Origin: Prosopocoilus inquinatus
Lineage: Eukaryota > Arthropoda > Insecta > Coleoptera > Lucanidae
DNA: 64,000 nt
Direction of reading: 5' to 3'
Assembly: GCA_036172665.1 (NCBI GenBank)
Contig: CM069871.1
Coordinates: forward strand, 1,240,001-1,304,000
Positions 56,601 through 64,000 of this stretch are shown here, in pieces (position 1 is the stretch's first letter; the number at the start of each line of letters is the position of its first letter). Position numbers and translations under genes: made by a program. The notes below the pieces were generated by a model that saw nothing but the letters and a program-made list of their open reading frames with translations, did no database searches and was not told the origin of the DNA.

Positions 56601-59571
56601 GCTAAGGAAATATATTTCTTTACATTTTATTTTGTTTTAATTGCTGAGGATTTTATCCGATTTATTTTATGTTTTCAGATTTTTTTTCATTCTTTCCAAA
56701 TTATCTAGCGCCCAAATTCAGTTTTTCTCTTTTTATTTTCCTCATGTGGACTGTTCTAAGATTACAATTTTATTTTGAAATTCGTCTCGAAACTGACTGT
56801 TTTATTATTTTGTTTTGTTTTTTTTGTTTCAAGACAATCGATGCGCAAAAAATATTGTATTTCATCATTTTTTCTTTTGTTTTTTTTTTCTTTTTTCATT
56901 TCCTGAGGATTTTATCCAATTTGTTTTAATATTGCTGGATTTTTTCATTGTTTTCAAATTACGTGGTGTCCAAATTCGATTCGAAAACGGAACTTTTATT
57001 TCAGTGGACCGACCTCTTTTTTTGTTTTCTATTTTCCGCATCTTATTTTCTCCAGAAAACAATTTTTTTCGCCTTCTTTTCCTCTACTTCTTTGGACTCT
57101 CATTTTTTTTTAAGAAGCTTCGTGTTTATCATAAAATTTCTGCGGATGTGACTGTAAAATTAATTGTTTTTTTTTTTTTAATTTTTGTTTTACAAAAACG
57201 ACCGCCTTTTGTTTTTCATTGCCCATGAATCTTGATTATTTTTATCGTCAAAACCGATCGCCCTTTGTTTTTCATCGAGCATGAATCACTAATATCTTGG
57301 GGAATATTTTTTTCATAACTTTTCTCTGCCCGCTGTTTTACGATTTTTATTCATTTTGTTGCAGCTTCGTTTTAATCATTACTCCTATTATTTTTTTTTT
57401 CTTTTTCCCCTTATTTTTTATTTTATTTTAATATCCTGAGATTTCGAGTTTATTTTGAAATTTGAAATTTTGACTTTATTAAGTTTATGTTTCGAAACTG
57501 ACTATTATTATTTTGTTTTTTGTTTTTTTTTTTTTAATTGCAGACGACCGATGCGCTAAACAAATATACTTCATAATTTTTTTTCTCTTGTGTTTTCAGT
57601 TGCTGAGGATTTTATCTGATTTATTTTATATTGCGTGGATTTTTTTTATTGTTTTCAAATTATCTAGTGTCCAAATTTGATTCAAAACGGAATTTTTATT
57701 TAGATAAAGGGACCTCTTTTTCTATATTTTTTATTTTTTATTTTTCATTTCTTATTTTCTATAAAATCATTTCTCTCGACTTCCTTTTTTGAAATATCGT
57801 ATTTATCATAAAATTTCTAATTTACATCTAAATACGAATGTGACTGTAAAATTAATTAATTTTTTCTTATTGTTTATTTTTGTTTATCAGAAACGATCGC
57901 CTTTTGTTTTTCAAGAACGATAGCCTTTTGTTTTTCATTGAACATTGAATCACTCATATCTGACGGGAATTTTTGTTTTTTCGGTTTTCATAATTTTTCT
58001 CTCGACTTTTATTTTATTTTCGTTGAAGCTTAGTTTTAATTATTATTATTTTCTATTTTATTTGGAATATTCTGAGATTTTGATTTTGTGTTCAAATGTG
58101 TCTCGAAACTGCCTTTTTTAAGACGATAGCCTTTTCTTTGTCGCTAAAGAGATATATTTTTTTACATTTTCTTTTGTTTTAATTGCTGAGGATTTTATCC
58201 GATTTATTTTATGTTTTAAGATTTTTTCATTCTTTCCAAATTATCTACCGCCCAAATTCAGTTTAAAAGGGAATTTTTTTATTTATTTCAATGGCCGGAC
58301 CTCTTTTTCTATTTTTCTTATTCTCTAGGTATTATTTTTCTTATTTTCTATTTTTCACATTGTATTTTTTTATAAAACATTTTTTTTTCCTCTACTTCCT
58401 TGGGGTCTTATTAATTTTTTTGAAGCTTCGTATTTATCTTAAAACTGTGACTACAAAATTATTTTATCTCTCAATTTTTAATCATTACGTTGAAGTTTGA
58501 AGCTTCGTTTTAATTATTATTATTCTCTTTTTATTTTCCTCATGTGGACTACGTTTCCTACGTTCTTAGAATAAGAAAAGAAAAATAAAAAATAGAAAAC
58601 CATAGAAAAAGACTGAAGTCTAAAATAAAAAATTAGTTTTGAACCGAATTTGGCCGCTAGATAATTTGGATAAAAATAGATAAAATCCTCAGCAATTAAA
58701 AAAAAATAGGAAAAAAGTTTAGTTAAATACGCTTCTTTAGCACACAAAAAAAAGGCGATCGTTTTTTTTTTTAAAGAAAAGCAAAATATCAGTTTTCTAA
58801 GATTTCAACTTTGTTTTGAAATGCGTCTCGAAACAGATATTTTGCTTTTCTTTAAAAAAAAAAAACGATCGCCTTTTTTTGTGTGCTAGAGAAGCGTATT
58901 TAATTACACTTTATTCCTATTTTTTTTTTTTAATTGCCGAGGATTTTATCCATTTTATCCAAATTATCTAGCGTCCAAATTCGATTCGAAACTAATTTTT
59001 TATTTTAGACTTCGGAAGTCTTTTTCTACGGTTTTCTATTTTTTATTTTTCTTTTCTTATTTCCGACAACGTAGGGAACTTTTGACCTCGGTTCGAGTAA
59101 CGATAAAACAGTTTTTTGGTTTACGATTGCAGTTTTTAAAAAAAGAAGTTAATCGCCGTCATTTCTTCAGTGTCGATCAGTATGGATTTTTTTTTGTTTT
59201 TTTTTTTTCTATTTGGACGAAGCTTAGGGAGAAGAATCATTTACATCTGCACGCTTGCCTACTTCCTTATAAATAAAACCAAGTCATAAAACACAATGTG
59301 CGTAATAGAAGCGATGAAAAGTAAATAAAGAAACCCGAGCCATTAGGACAGTTTCAATTGGCCATGATTGCACATAATAGGACCTGGCTCTAAATATAGA
59401 AGTAAACTGTATGTCGTCGATTGTACATAATATACATGATATTGCGAGTGTGCTTTCTGTACGTACCTGCTCCACCCTTTCCCTTCCCTTTCCCACCTTT
59501 TTTGGGAGGCTGAAAACGAGCGGAATTAGCGAAGTCGGGAAAACGCGGAAGAATTTTGGAAAACTCACCAT
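41460..59571 (-). CDS. GAS8: Dynein regulatory complex subunit 4 (GAS8/DRC4), nine exons
   Basis: This gene encodes a subunit of the nexin-dynein regulatory complex, which links neighbouring doublet microtubules in motile axonemes and regulates dynein; in insects that means mainly sperm flagella and chordotonal cilia. CDS exons (minus strand): 59571-59569, 59509-59467, 52528-52080, 52012-51894, 51837-51696, 51627-51460, 51408-51322, 48435-48238, 41678-41460. They join in phase to 475 residues. Recognition is by near-colinear match to vertebrate GAS8 as I know it: a Lys/Gly-rich N-terminus, [10 protein letters not shown] and FWEITR near residues 50-65, EHQNNLTE, the [13 protein letters not shown] block near 235-247, [13 protein letters not shown] near 352-364, ELARVCKAH near 419-427 and a Gly/Pro-rich tail. 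Most of the protein is predicted coiled coil, and the middle to C-terminal half is the GAS microtubule-binding region. No frameshift or premature stop is seen. Introns 2, 7 and 8 are 6938, 2886 and 6559 bp and repeat-filled; the other five are 51-68 bp. Splice sites are inferred, not confirmed by cDNA. Confidence 0.94.
41709..43228. mobile_element. Foldback transposon pair with arms of about 600 bp (in DRC4 intron 8)
   Basis: The left arm 41709-42310 and right arm 42619-43228 are near-perfect inverted copies. The ends carry tandem CGCCGTCGCCAATTC words. Internally, TACCAATAAGGG at 42543 and GTAATACCTACGGGGATGGG near 42581 suggest two elements inserted head to head, the second lacking about 200-300 bp. 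Interior words match the 8.8-kb fragment. It sits about 30 bp upstream of the exon 9 acceptor on the transcript. Short frames in it have no recognisable transposase. Confidence 0.85.
43229..47083. other. DRC4 intron 8, AT-rich remainder
   Basis: A two-copy block (ATACACGATCGTCGTTTG and ATATGCGATCGTCTTTTG) lies at 43480-43860, and loose repeats with AAAACAATTGACTGC occur at 44400-44770. GGACACTCTGTATA words near 46240-46380 resemble transposon ends. No coding exon is seen. Confidence 0.45.
47084..47155. mobile_element. hAT-like terminal fragment
   Basis: CAGCGTTTCCCAAACTGTGG followed by a GC-rich palindromic run of C and G resembles the ends of hAT-family elements in many animals. It is the most GC-rich stretch in the intron. 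The opposite end was not found. Confidence 0.45.
47200..47890. repeat. A-rich sequence with AACAAAAGAC words in intron 8
   Basis: Repeated GACAAATGAAAAAAA, CGACATGTTTGCAGTTGTC and GAGAAAACAAAAGACAACCG words belong to the vocabulary seen at 17 and 23-32 kb. No exon is seen. Confidence 0.5.
48238..48435 (-). CDS. GAS8: DRC4 exon 8
   Basis: This exon of 66 codons has acceptor GCTTTCAG and donor GTGATT. It encodes [12 protein letters not shown], the signature [13 protein letters not shown] and the following helix to KFE. Long repeat-filled introns lie on both sides (2.9 kb upstream, 6.6 kb downstream in transcript order). Confidence 0.94.
48650..49330. repeat. Tandem repeats of about 100-110 bp plus one inverted copy (DRC4 intron 7)
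   Basis: About five direct copies contain CATGTTCGCTTCTT, CCTTCTTCAGTTTACTTCC and CTCTTCACTTATTTCC. At 49205-49310 a copy lies in inverse orientation (AATAAGTGAAGAGTTATC... GAAGAAGCGAGCGTG), so the primary transcript can fold back here. Confidence 0.75.
49570..51250. repeat. Purine-rich repeat block (DRC4 intron 7)
   Basis: Long A/G-biased sequence with recurring GAAAGATGACAAGAGAAATA (49835, 50430), GGAATATAAAAAGAAATGG (50155-50290, 50790) and AACAAGAGACTGTAAGTAA. On the transcript strand this is pyrimidine-rich. Frames here are compositional. Confidence 0.65.
51322..51408 (-). CDS. GAS8: DRC4 exon 7
   Basis: This exon of 29 codons has acceptor GTTTCAG and donor GTCAGT. It encodes [17 protein letters not shown] and [12 protein letters not shown], matching the vertebrate CTKARLKV...LQWEHEVLEQRF stretch. 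It is easily missed because the frame is short. Confidence 0.9.
51460..51627 (-). CDS. GAS8: DRC4 exon 6
   Basis: This exon is exactly 56 codons, starts at GACCAAATGG after ATGCAG and ends at a GTATCA donor. It encodes [23 protein letters not shown] and [12 protein letters not shown], parallel to the vertebrate RLADPLQKA and LANYERDK segments. Confidence 0.93.
51696..51837 (-). CDS. GAS8: DRC4 exon 5
   Basis: This 142-nt exon has acceptor ATCCTCAG and donor GTGTTT. It encodes [14 protein letters not shown] and the hallmark [19 protein letters not shown] region, which opens the GAS microtubule-binding domain. It is one of the most conserved stretches of the family. Confidence 0.95.
51894..52012 (-). 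CDS. GAS8: DRC4 exon 4
   Basis: This 119-nt exon has acceptor TTTGCCAG and donor GTAAGT. It encodes coiled coil ([13 protein letters not shown], then [14 protein letters not shown]) corresponding to the vertebrate segment after LRLKH. It ends with two bases of a Gln codon that is completed by exon 5. Confidence 0.92.
52080..52528 (-). CDS. GAS8: DRC4 exon 3 (largest exon)
   Basis: This 449-nt exon encodes residues 16-165. The acceptor is CATCACAG and the donor is GTAAAG. It contains the most recognisable N-terminal family motifs, [43 protein letters not shown]. It is strongly acidic/basic heptad coiled coil. GC content is clearly higher than in the flanking introns. The open frame continues upstream of the acceptor by chance. 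Confidence 0.95.
52610..53070. repeat. Three-copy tandem repeat, about 155 bp (DRC4 intron 2)
   Basis: Copies near 52613, 52771 and 52923 share TCTTAAGAAGTTGGATCAAT, TGAAGAGTAAAAGAGTA and CACCCTAATTAATGCTTTA. Confidence 0.82.
53215..53345. repeat. Direct repeat flanking the intron 2 array, left copy
   Basis: TTTTGACTTCGGTTCGAGTA, TTGGTTTACGATTGCAGTTT and CGCTTTCATTTCTCCAGTG recur at 59085-59195. Together the two copies bracket the 1.5-kb units. Confidence 0.68.
53640..58400. repeat. T-rich higher-order repeat, about 1.5-kb unit, three copies (DRC4 intron 2)
   Basis: Markers TCGTCTCGAAACTGACTG (about 53742, 55227, 56786) and CATTACTCCTATTATTT (about 54292, 55847, 57378) repeat at about 1.48-1.56 kb. 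Each unit contains GATCGCCTTTTGTTTTTC words and GCTGAGGATTTTATCCGATT. The long Phe/Leu/Ile-rich plus-strand frames (one of 271 codons at 55082-55897) come from T-rich composition. Confidence 0.9.
58570..59061. repeat. Long inverted repeat, arms about 220 bp, loop 45 bp (DRC4 intron 2)
   Basis: The left arm 58570-58790 and right arm 58836-59061 are inverted copies of the adjacent repeat unit. TAGATAATTTGG pairs with CCAAATTATCTA, AAAAAGGCGATCG with CGATCGCCTTTTT, and GCAAAATATC with GATATTTTGC. Confidence 0.85.
59085..59195. repeat. Direct repeat flanking the intron 2 array, right copy
   Basis: Partner of the block at 53215. It differs by an A-run insertion and several substitutions. Confidence 0.66.
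59467..59509 (-). CDS. GAS8: DRC4 exon 2 (43-bp microexon)
   Basis: The acceptor is TTTTCAG and the donor is GTACGT. The exon encodes the Lys/Gly-rich N-terminal tail, residues 2-15, plus the first base of codon 16. The split Gly codon G|GT is completed by exon 3 across the 6.9-kb intron 2. Confidence 0.85.
59569..59571 (-). CDS. GAS8: DRC4 exon 1 (coding part: start codon only)
   Basis: The coding part of exon 1 is only the ATG, followed directly by the donor GTGAGT. Removing the 59-bp intron joins it to CCTCCCAAAAAAGG and gives [11 protein letters not shown], which matches the usual MxPKKxGKKGK start of the family. The 5' UTR extends upstream by an unknown length. Retaining the intron would shift the frame, because 59 is not a multiple of 3. 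Confidence 0.82.
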
Positions 59572-59828
59572 CTTTATAGAATAACGGGGACGTTTTCTGC
59601 GAGGTTTGCTGCGGAGAAGGCGAAACGCCAAACGACCGTTTCGTCTGTCATCGACCAAACTTCGTCCCTGATTTGTTGTTATAGAAACATGGTTTTGTAT
59701 GATTTCTTGCGATCGAATGAGGAAGTCGCCAGTTAAGGATCAAAAAAACTCGAATTTTTAATAGACATCCTCCGAGAAAGAAAATAAATACTCTAGAAAA
59801 ATAGCTATAGCAACGAAAAGTTGTTCAC

Positions 59829-60060
59829 AGATAAAACAGCGCCATCCTACGATCGCTTTTTGCAATGTCAGGTCAGAAAGCGATCGTAGGATGTCGCTGT
59901 TTTATCTGTTCACCACTATTACATCGCAATTGCGAATAAAAGTCGTTTTTTTGTTTGCAGTGGGAATTTCGAGCTACGTCTCTGCTGATGAAGCCCCAAG
60001 CAGGGCTGAAACAGCTGTAGGAGAATCAAAAACGATTTGCAAAGAAAAATTTTTGAAAAG
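59829..60060 (+). mobile_element. Hammerhead-like foldback element upstream of DRC4, copy 6
   Basis: An inverted repeat at 59830-59907 (GATAAAACAGCGCCATCC with its complement) precedes the core at 59985-60012: CTGATGA, AGCCC/GGGCT helix, GAAAC. The start block ACAGATAAAACAGCG is the family's left end and is present here in both orientations. It lies about 260 bp 5' of the DRC4 start codon. Confidence 0.7.
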
Positions 60061-60208
60061 TTGTTCGTTTACGATAAGAAAATAAATGAAAAAATAAAAT
60101 AAAACACGATTAAAATGAATGATCTTTATTCAGAACTTTAACAACCGGTCGGCAGCGCTGTTTAACTTGAGGGCTTAAGGGGTCGTCGCGTCGCTTAGTC
60201 CAAAATTG

Positions 60209-60389
60209 AAAATTGACTTCCGGTTGGAACACACCGATTTCTTCTACTGCCGCCAACGTTTCGTTCTTAATTGCAGAAGAGGGCTATTGCTGGTGGTCTT
60301 ACAGAATAAGCTCTTCTGCAATGAAAAATGAAACGCCGGTAGTAGAAGAAATCAGTGTAACGCGATGCAATCGGAAGCCAATTCAATTT
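60209..60389. mobile_element. Imperfect hairpin element with GCAGAAGAG/CTCTTCTGC inner stem
   Basis: Arms of about 70-80 bp: CACACCGATTTCTTCTACTG pairs with TAGTAGAAGAAATCAGTGT, AACGTTTCGTTCTTAATTGC with CAATGAAAAATGAAACG, and the inner ATTGCAGAAGAG with CTCTTCTGCAAT, around a loop of about 29 nt. A MITE is most likely; a hairpin-RNA precursor is possible. Confidence 0.65.
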
Positions 60390-60724
60390 AGGTTGGTTGG
60401 TAACGCAATCAATAAAAAAGCAAACGCAAAAAAAAATAAATCGTAATTTTATTTTACTTAGGTGTGTGCCGACTGATTTATTTTAGTGTAATTGTATTTA
60501 TGTGTGGTTGTCAATCAAATATGTCCTGGCAATAAACTTTATTTTCTAAAAATTTTGGTTGGCAATTTGTCATAAAAACTTTAAAAGTAGACGTCTTTTA
60601 AACCGACGCAGACGTTTCGCTCTATCAGTTAGTGTCCTCTTCAAGATACAGTTCATCATACTTTTGTGTCTTTAAGTATTTTGAAGTTATATTTATAAAT
60701 AAAATTAGTTAGTGTAATTTTTTT

Positions 60725-62320
60725 GTTTTTTTAATTTTGATTTTCATCTCTTTCCTATTTTTCTGGGCCTACTTGGGTTGGCCTTGCCTATGTTGGACTT
60801 AATTCCAACTAAACATTAATTTATTTATCGTTATTTTACGTTTTTGATTTAATTTCTTTGCTTGGGTTACATTGAATTTGTCCGGGCTGACCTTGAGGTC
60901 GGTCAGACTTAATATTTCGTTTTGTAATTTTTTTCTTAATTTTTGCTTGCTTTTCTTTTTGAATTTTTTAATCTTTAAATATTTGCTCCGGGTTAAAAAG
61001 AGTTAAATGGGGTTTACTTGGGATGGATAGTCCTTGAACTTAGTGAAATTAATTGATCAATATTTTATAATTTTTTTGCTTGGATCGAATGGAAACTTGA
61101 AATCTGTTTTGGGCTTTATTTTTTTTTATTTTTTTTTTTTTACTTTACATTCTTAATTTAATTTTCCTCGAGTTGAAATGAGTTAGGTTGAGTTTATTTG
61201 GGTTACGATGACTTTGAGGCTTAATTTTAAACGATTTTGAAACTTTCGGGCTTAATTTCCGTTGACTTCAAATTTTTAATTGTTTTTTCTTTTTTAATTT
61301 CTAAATGTTTCCTTGGGTTAAGTAGAAGTTGACTTCACTTGGGTTAGGTAGACCTTGAACTTGATTTTAATCGACTTTTAACACTCTTAATTTTCTTACT
61401 TGGGTCGAATGGGGTTAGATTGAATTTAACTTAGGTTGGATCAACCTTGAAATTGTTCTGAACTTTGGATTTTTAGTTTTTATTAATCTTTCACATTTTT
61501 TATTTAATTTTTAGTTAGTATATTTTTTTTTTAATTTCGATTTTCATCTGCTTCCTATTTTTCTGGGTCTACTTGGGTTGGCCTTGCCTATGTTGGACTT
61601 AATTCCAACTAAACATTGATTTATTTATCATTATTTTACGTTTTTGGTTTAATTCTTTTGCTTGAGTTACATTGAATTTGTCCGGGCTGACCTTGAGGTC
61701 GGTCAGACTTAATATTTCGCTTTGTAATTTTTTTCTTAATTTTTGTTTGCTTTCCTTTTTGAATTTTTTTAATCTTTAAATATCTGCTCGGGTTAAATAG
61801 AGTTAAATGCATGGGGTTTGCTTGGGTTATGTGGTCCTTGAACTTAATGAAATTAATTGATTAATATTTTATAATTTTTTTGCTTGGATCGAATGGAGAC
61901 TTGAAATTTGTTTTGGGCTTTATTTTTTTAATTTTTTTTTTACTTTACGTTCTTAATTTAATCTTCCTCGAGTTGAAACGAGTTAGGTTGAGTTTATTTG
62001 GATTACGATGACTTTGAGGCCTAATTTTAAACGATTTTGGAACTTTCGGGCTTAATTTCCGTTGACTTCAAATTTTTAATTGTTTTTTCTTTTTTAATTT
62101 CTAAATGTTTCCTTGGGTTAAGTAGAAGTTGACTTCACTTGGGTTAGGTAGATCTTGAACTTGATTTTAATCGACTTTTAACACTCTTAATTTTCTTACT
62201 TGGATCGAATGGAGTTGGATTGAATTTAACTTAGGTTGGATCAACCTTGAAATTTGTTCTGGACTTTGGATTTTTAGTTTTTATTTAACTTTCACATTTT
62301 TTAATTTTTAGTTTTGAGTT
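60725..62320. repeat. Tandem duplication, about 799-bp unit, two copies
   Basis: The second copy begins near 61521 and repeats the first in order with few changes: TTTTTCTGGGYCTACTTGGG, TGTCCGGGCTGACCTTGAGG and GTAGAAGTTGACTTCACTTG occur in each. TGACCTTGA is at 60888, 61688 and, beyond the copies, 62492. Confidence 0.9.
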
Positions 62321-64000
62321 TAACTGGATTACGTTACATTTTCTTTTAGGTTGGTCTTAATTTCCATTCTCACATTCCTATTTCAATATTTCATTTTTTA
62401 TTTCTTTGCTACGGTTAGGCAGGAATCTAATTTTCATACAAATTCTAATTCCTTCTTGGGCTTAGTTAGGTTGATTACAGTTGCGTTGTGTTGACCTTGA
62501 GACGGGCTGAATTTTTATTTCTGAGTTTCAGTGTTTTTTAAATTTTAATTTTTTGTTTTTTTTTTATTTACTTCATGATTTTTTTAAAATTCTCCCGTTA
62601 GTCGAAATTGTTACATACATCTAATCGATCATATCAGAAACAGAATTTTTATTTAAATACCCGAACACAAAAAAAAAATTAAACATGCGCTTTCTGTTCT
62701 ACAGGAGACTTTCTTTCAAAAACTTAGACCTTATACCTACGTTGTGTTGTTTTACATTTTAATATCTAACGTTATAATCATTTTCATTATTAATTTCTTG
62801 AATTGTTTAATCATTATCAACACAAATGTATTATAAAGTTTAACATAAATTTCGACGCGTTTCGAACGTTTTTTTTTTTTTATTTTTAACGAACTTGATT
62901 ACCGGTTGTAAATCGTTTCTCGTTTCACTGTTTTTCAAGTTTTTTTTTCTTCTTTCTTCTGTACGACTTTGAATGACAATATGGCTCAGCTGGAGGTTTG
63001 CATTGAACTTTGCTCTACACAAAAGCCAATGGAACATCTTCTTGATTTTGCAGGGCCGCAATTTTATTTTGAAATCTCAGAGACACACATAATTATTTTT
63101 ATTATTACTAACCTGTTGATACAATTAAGAGTCATTCATGCTGTAACGTGTTTAACGTAAATTTGAAAATAAAAACAGACGCCATTAAGAAATTTGTTGC
63201 AAACTTCGCTGATAATTTAATAACCAAAATTAGAAACGTAATGGTGTTTTGAAGCTAGCAGCGAAGAAGAAATATTTATGTGTTTAGATACGAACGGGAA
63301 CTTATAAATATTCAGTTTTGGTTTGGTTTTTTTTTTTTATAAACCTTGACGAGTTGAATGTTTTAAATTTTATTTTCGAAAACGTTCCTTTCCTCATTTT
63401 ATCACGTAATTAAAATAAAGGTGAAAACAGCCTGTATTATAAATAATACTAATCAGACTGAAAGATTTTTTTTTTCTTTTCAATCGGCAATAAATAAAAT
63501 TATTTCGATTCGTCGAATTATATTAAGCTTAATAGATAGAGTAATTGAATTGCAATAACGTAACAATATTATCTGATGGTTTTTATTGAATTATGCCCTC
63601 AAGGAAGACGATAATTTTAATCGAATATAAATTCTCCGTCGCTCTTCTACATGCATGATTAATTTACAAGCGAAATAGTCGGCTTGTCTGATTGTTACTA
63701 AACCAGTCCTCCTACTAGCATGACATCACTGTCAATTATTTACAAGTCGGTCTACTTGTATAATAAGTACGTTAGCTGTTATAATAGGAGAAAACATATC
63801 ACTGCGAGTGTTTATGTTGCTACACCAAAGATTAAGCAATTAAATAAGTGCCTGTTTGATAACATGAATTAGCTGCTGCTCCTTGGGGGGGCAAGATTAT
63901 TTTATGAATGATGATACTAGCATAAGTCCGTCGTAAGTACCGGTTTAATGAAATATTTAAAAAAATACTCAAGTAGACATTTACAATTTCATCGAAGATT
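62321..64000. other. AT-rich sequence, no gene recognised
   Basis: The first 200 bp are a decayed continuation of the TTGGGTTGACCTTGA vocabulary. A 63-codon plus-strand frame at 62969-63160 starts NDNMAQLEVCIELCSTQKP but matches nothing I know. No other feature is seen. Confidence 0.4.

Noticed and set aside
60575..60660. CTGATAGAGCGAAACGTC on the minus strand as a further hammerhead-like motif.
   Set aside because: It lacks a helix II of normal length and shares nothing with the six-copy family. Similar GAAACGTC words are common near retroelement tails, so evidence is too thin.
62969..63160. A 63-codon frame with a possible internal splice acceptor (TTTTGCAG).
   Set aside because: No recognisable homology, no partner exon and a biased C-terminus in AT-rich sequence.

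Overview
This is eukaryotic nuclear DNA, most likely from an insect. It is AT-rich and intron-containing, with long satellite arrays and foldback elements and no prokaryotic operon structure. A beetle is plausible but the sequence does not prove it. I find one convincing protein-coding gene: a complete nine-exon orthologue of GAS8/DRC4, the dynein regulatory complex subunit 4 of motile cilia and sperm flagella. It lies on the minus strand from 59571 (ATG) to 41460 (stop). Its spliced length is 1428 nt, giving 475 residues against about 478 in vertebrates, and every junction is GT-AG and in phase.

The rest is repeats. From left to right: T-rich tandem arrays (0.6-1.8 kb, 4.1-6.7 kb); a short hairpin element (8.2 kb); a 17-monomer satellite of 355 bp (9.1-15.1 kb); an array of about 346 bp full of heat-shock-element-like motifs (19.6-22.0 kb); 2.5-2.66 kb higher-order units (23.8-32.0 kb), each ending in a foldback element with a hammerhead-like core; a satellite of about 117 bp (33.9-35.2 kb); degenerate repeats with TCAAGGTCA motifs (35.2-37.3 kb); and a 177-178 bp satellite with a perfect TGACGTCA in each of nine monomers (39.3-40.9 kb). 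The DRC4 gene follows, its three long introns filled with a foldback transposon pair, a purine-rich block, three copies of a T-rich unit of about 1.5 kb and a hairpin with arms of about 220 bp. Upstream of the gene are another hammerhead-like element, a hairpin element and a duplicated block of about 0.8 kb.

Two themes run through the window. First, a short AT-rich word of the type AACAAAAGACGATCG recurs in both orientations in otherwise unrelated arrays. Second, several satellites carry one copy per monomer of a motif resembling a known transcription-factor or insulator site (HSE, CRE, CTCF-like, FTZ-F1/ERR-like). A sperm/cilium gene embedded in satellite DNA recalls the giant heterochromatic or Y-linked fertility genes of flies, but linkage cannot be seen from sequence alone. 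All repeat identities and copy numbers are by eye.
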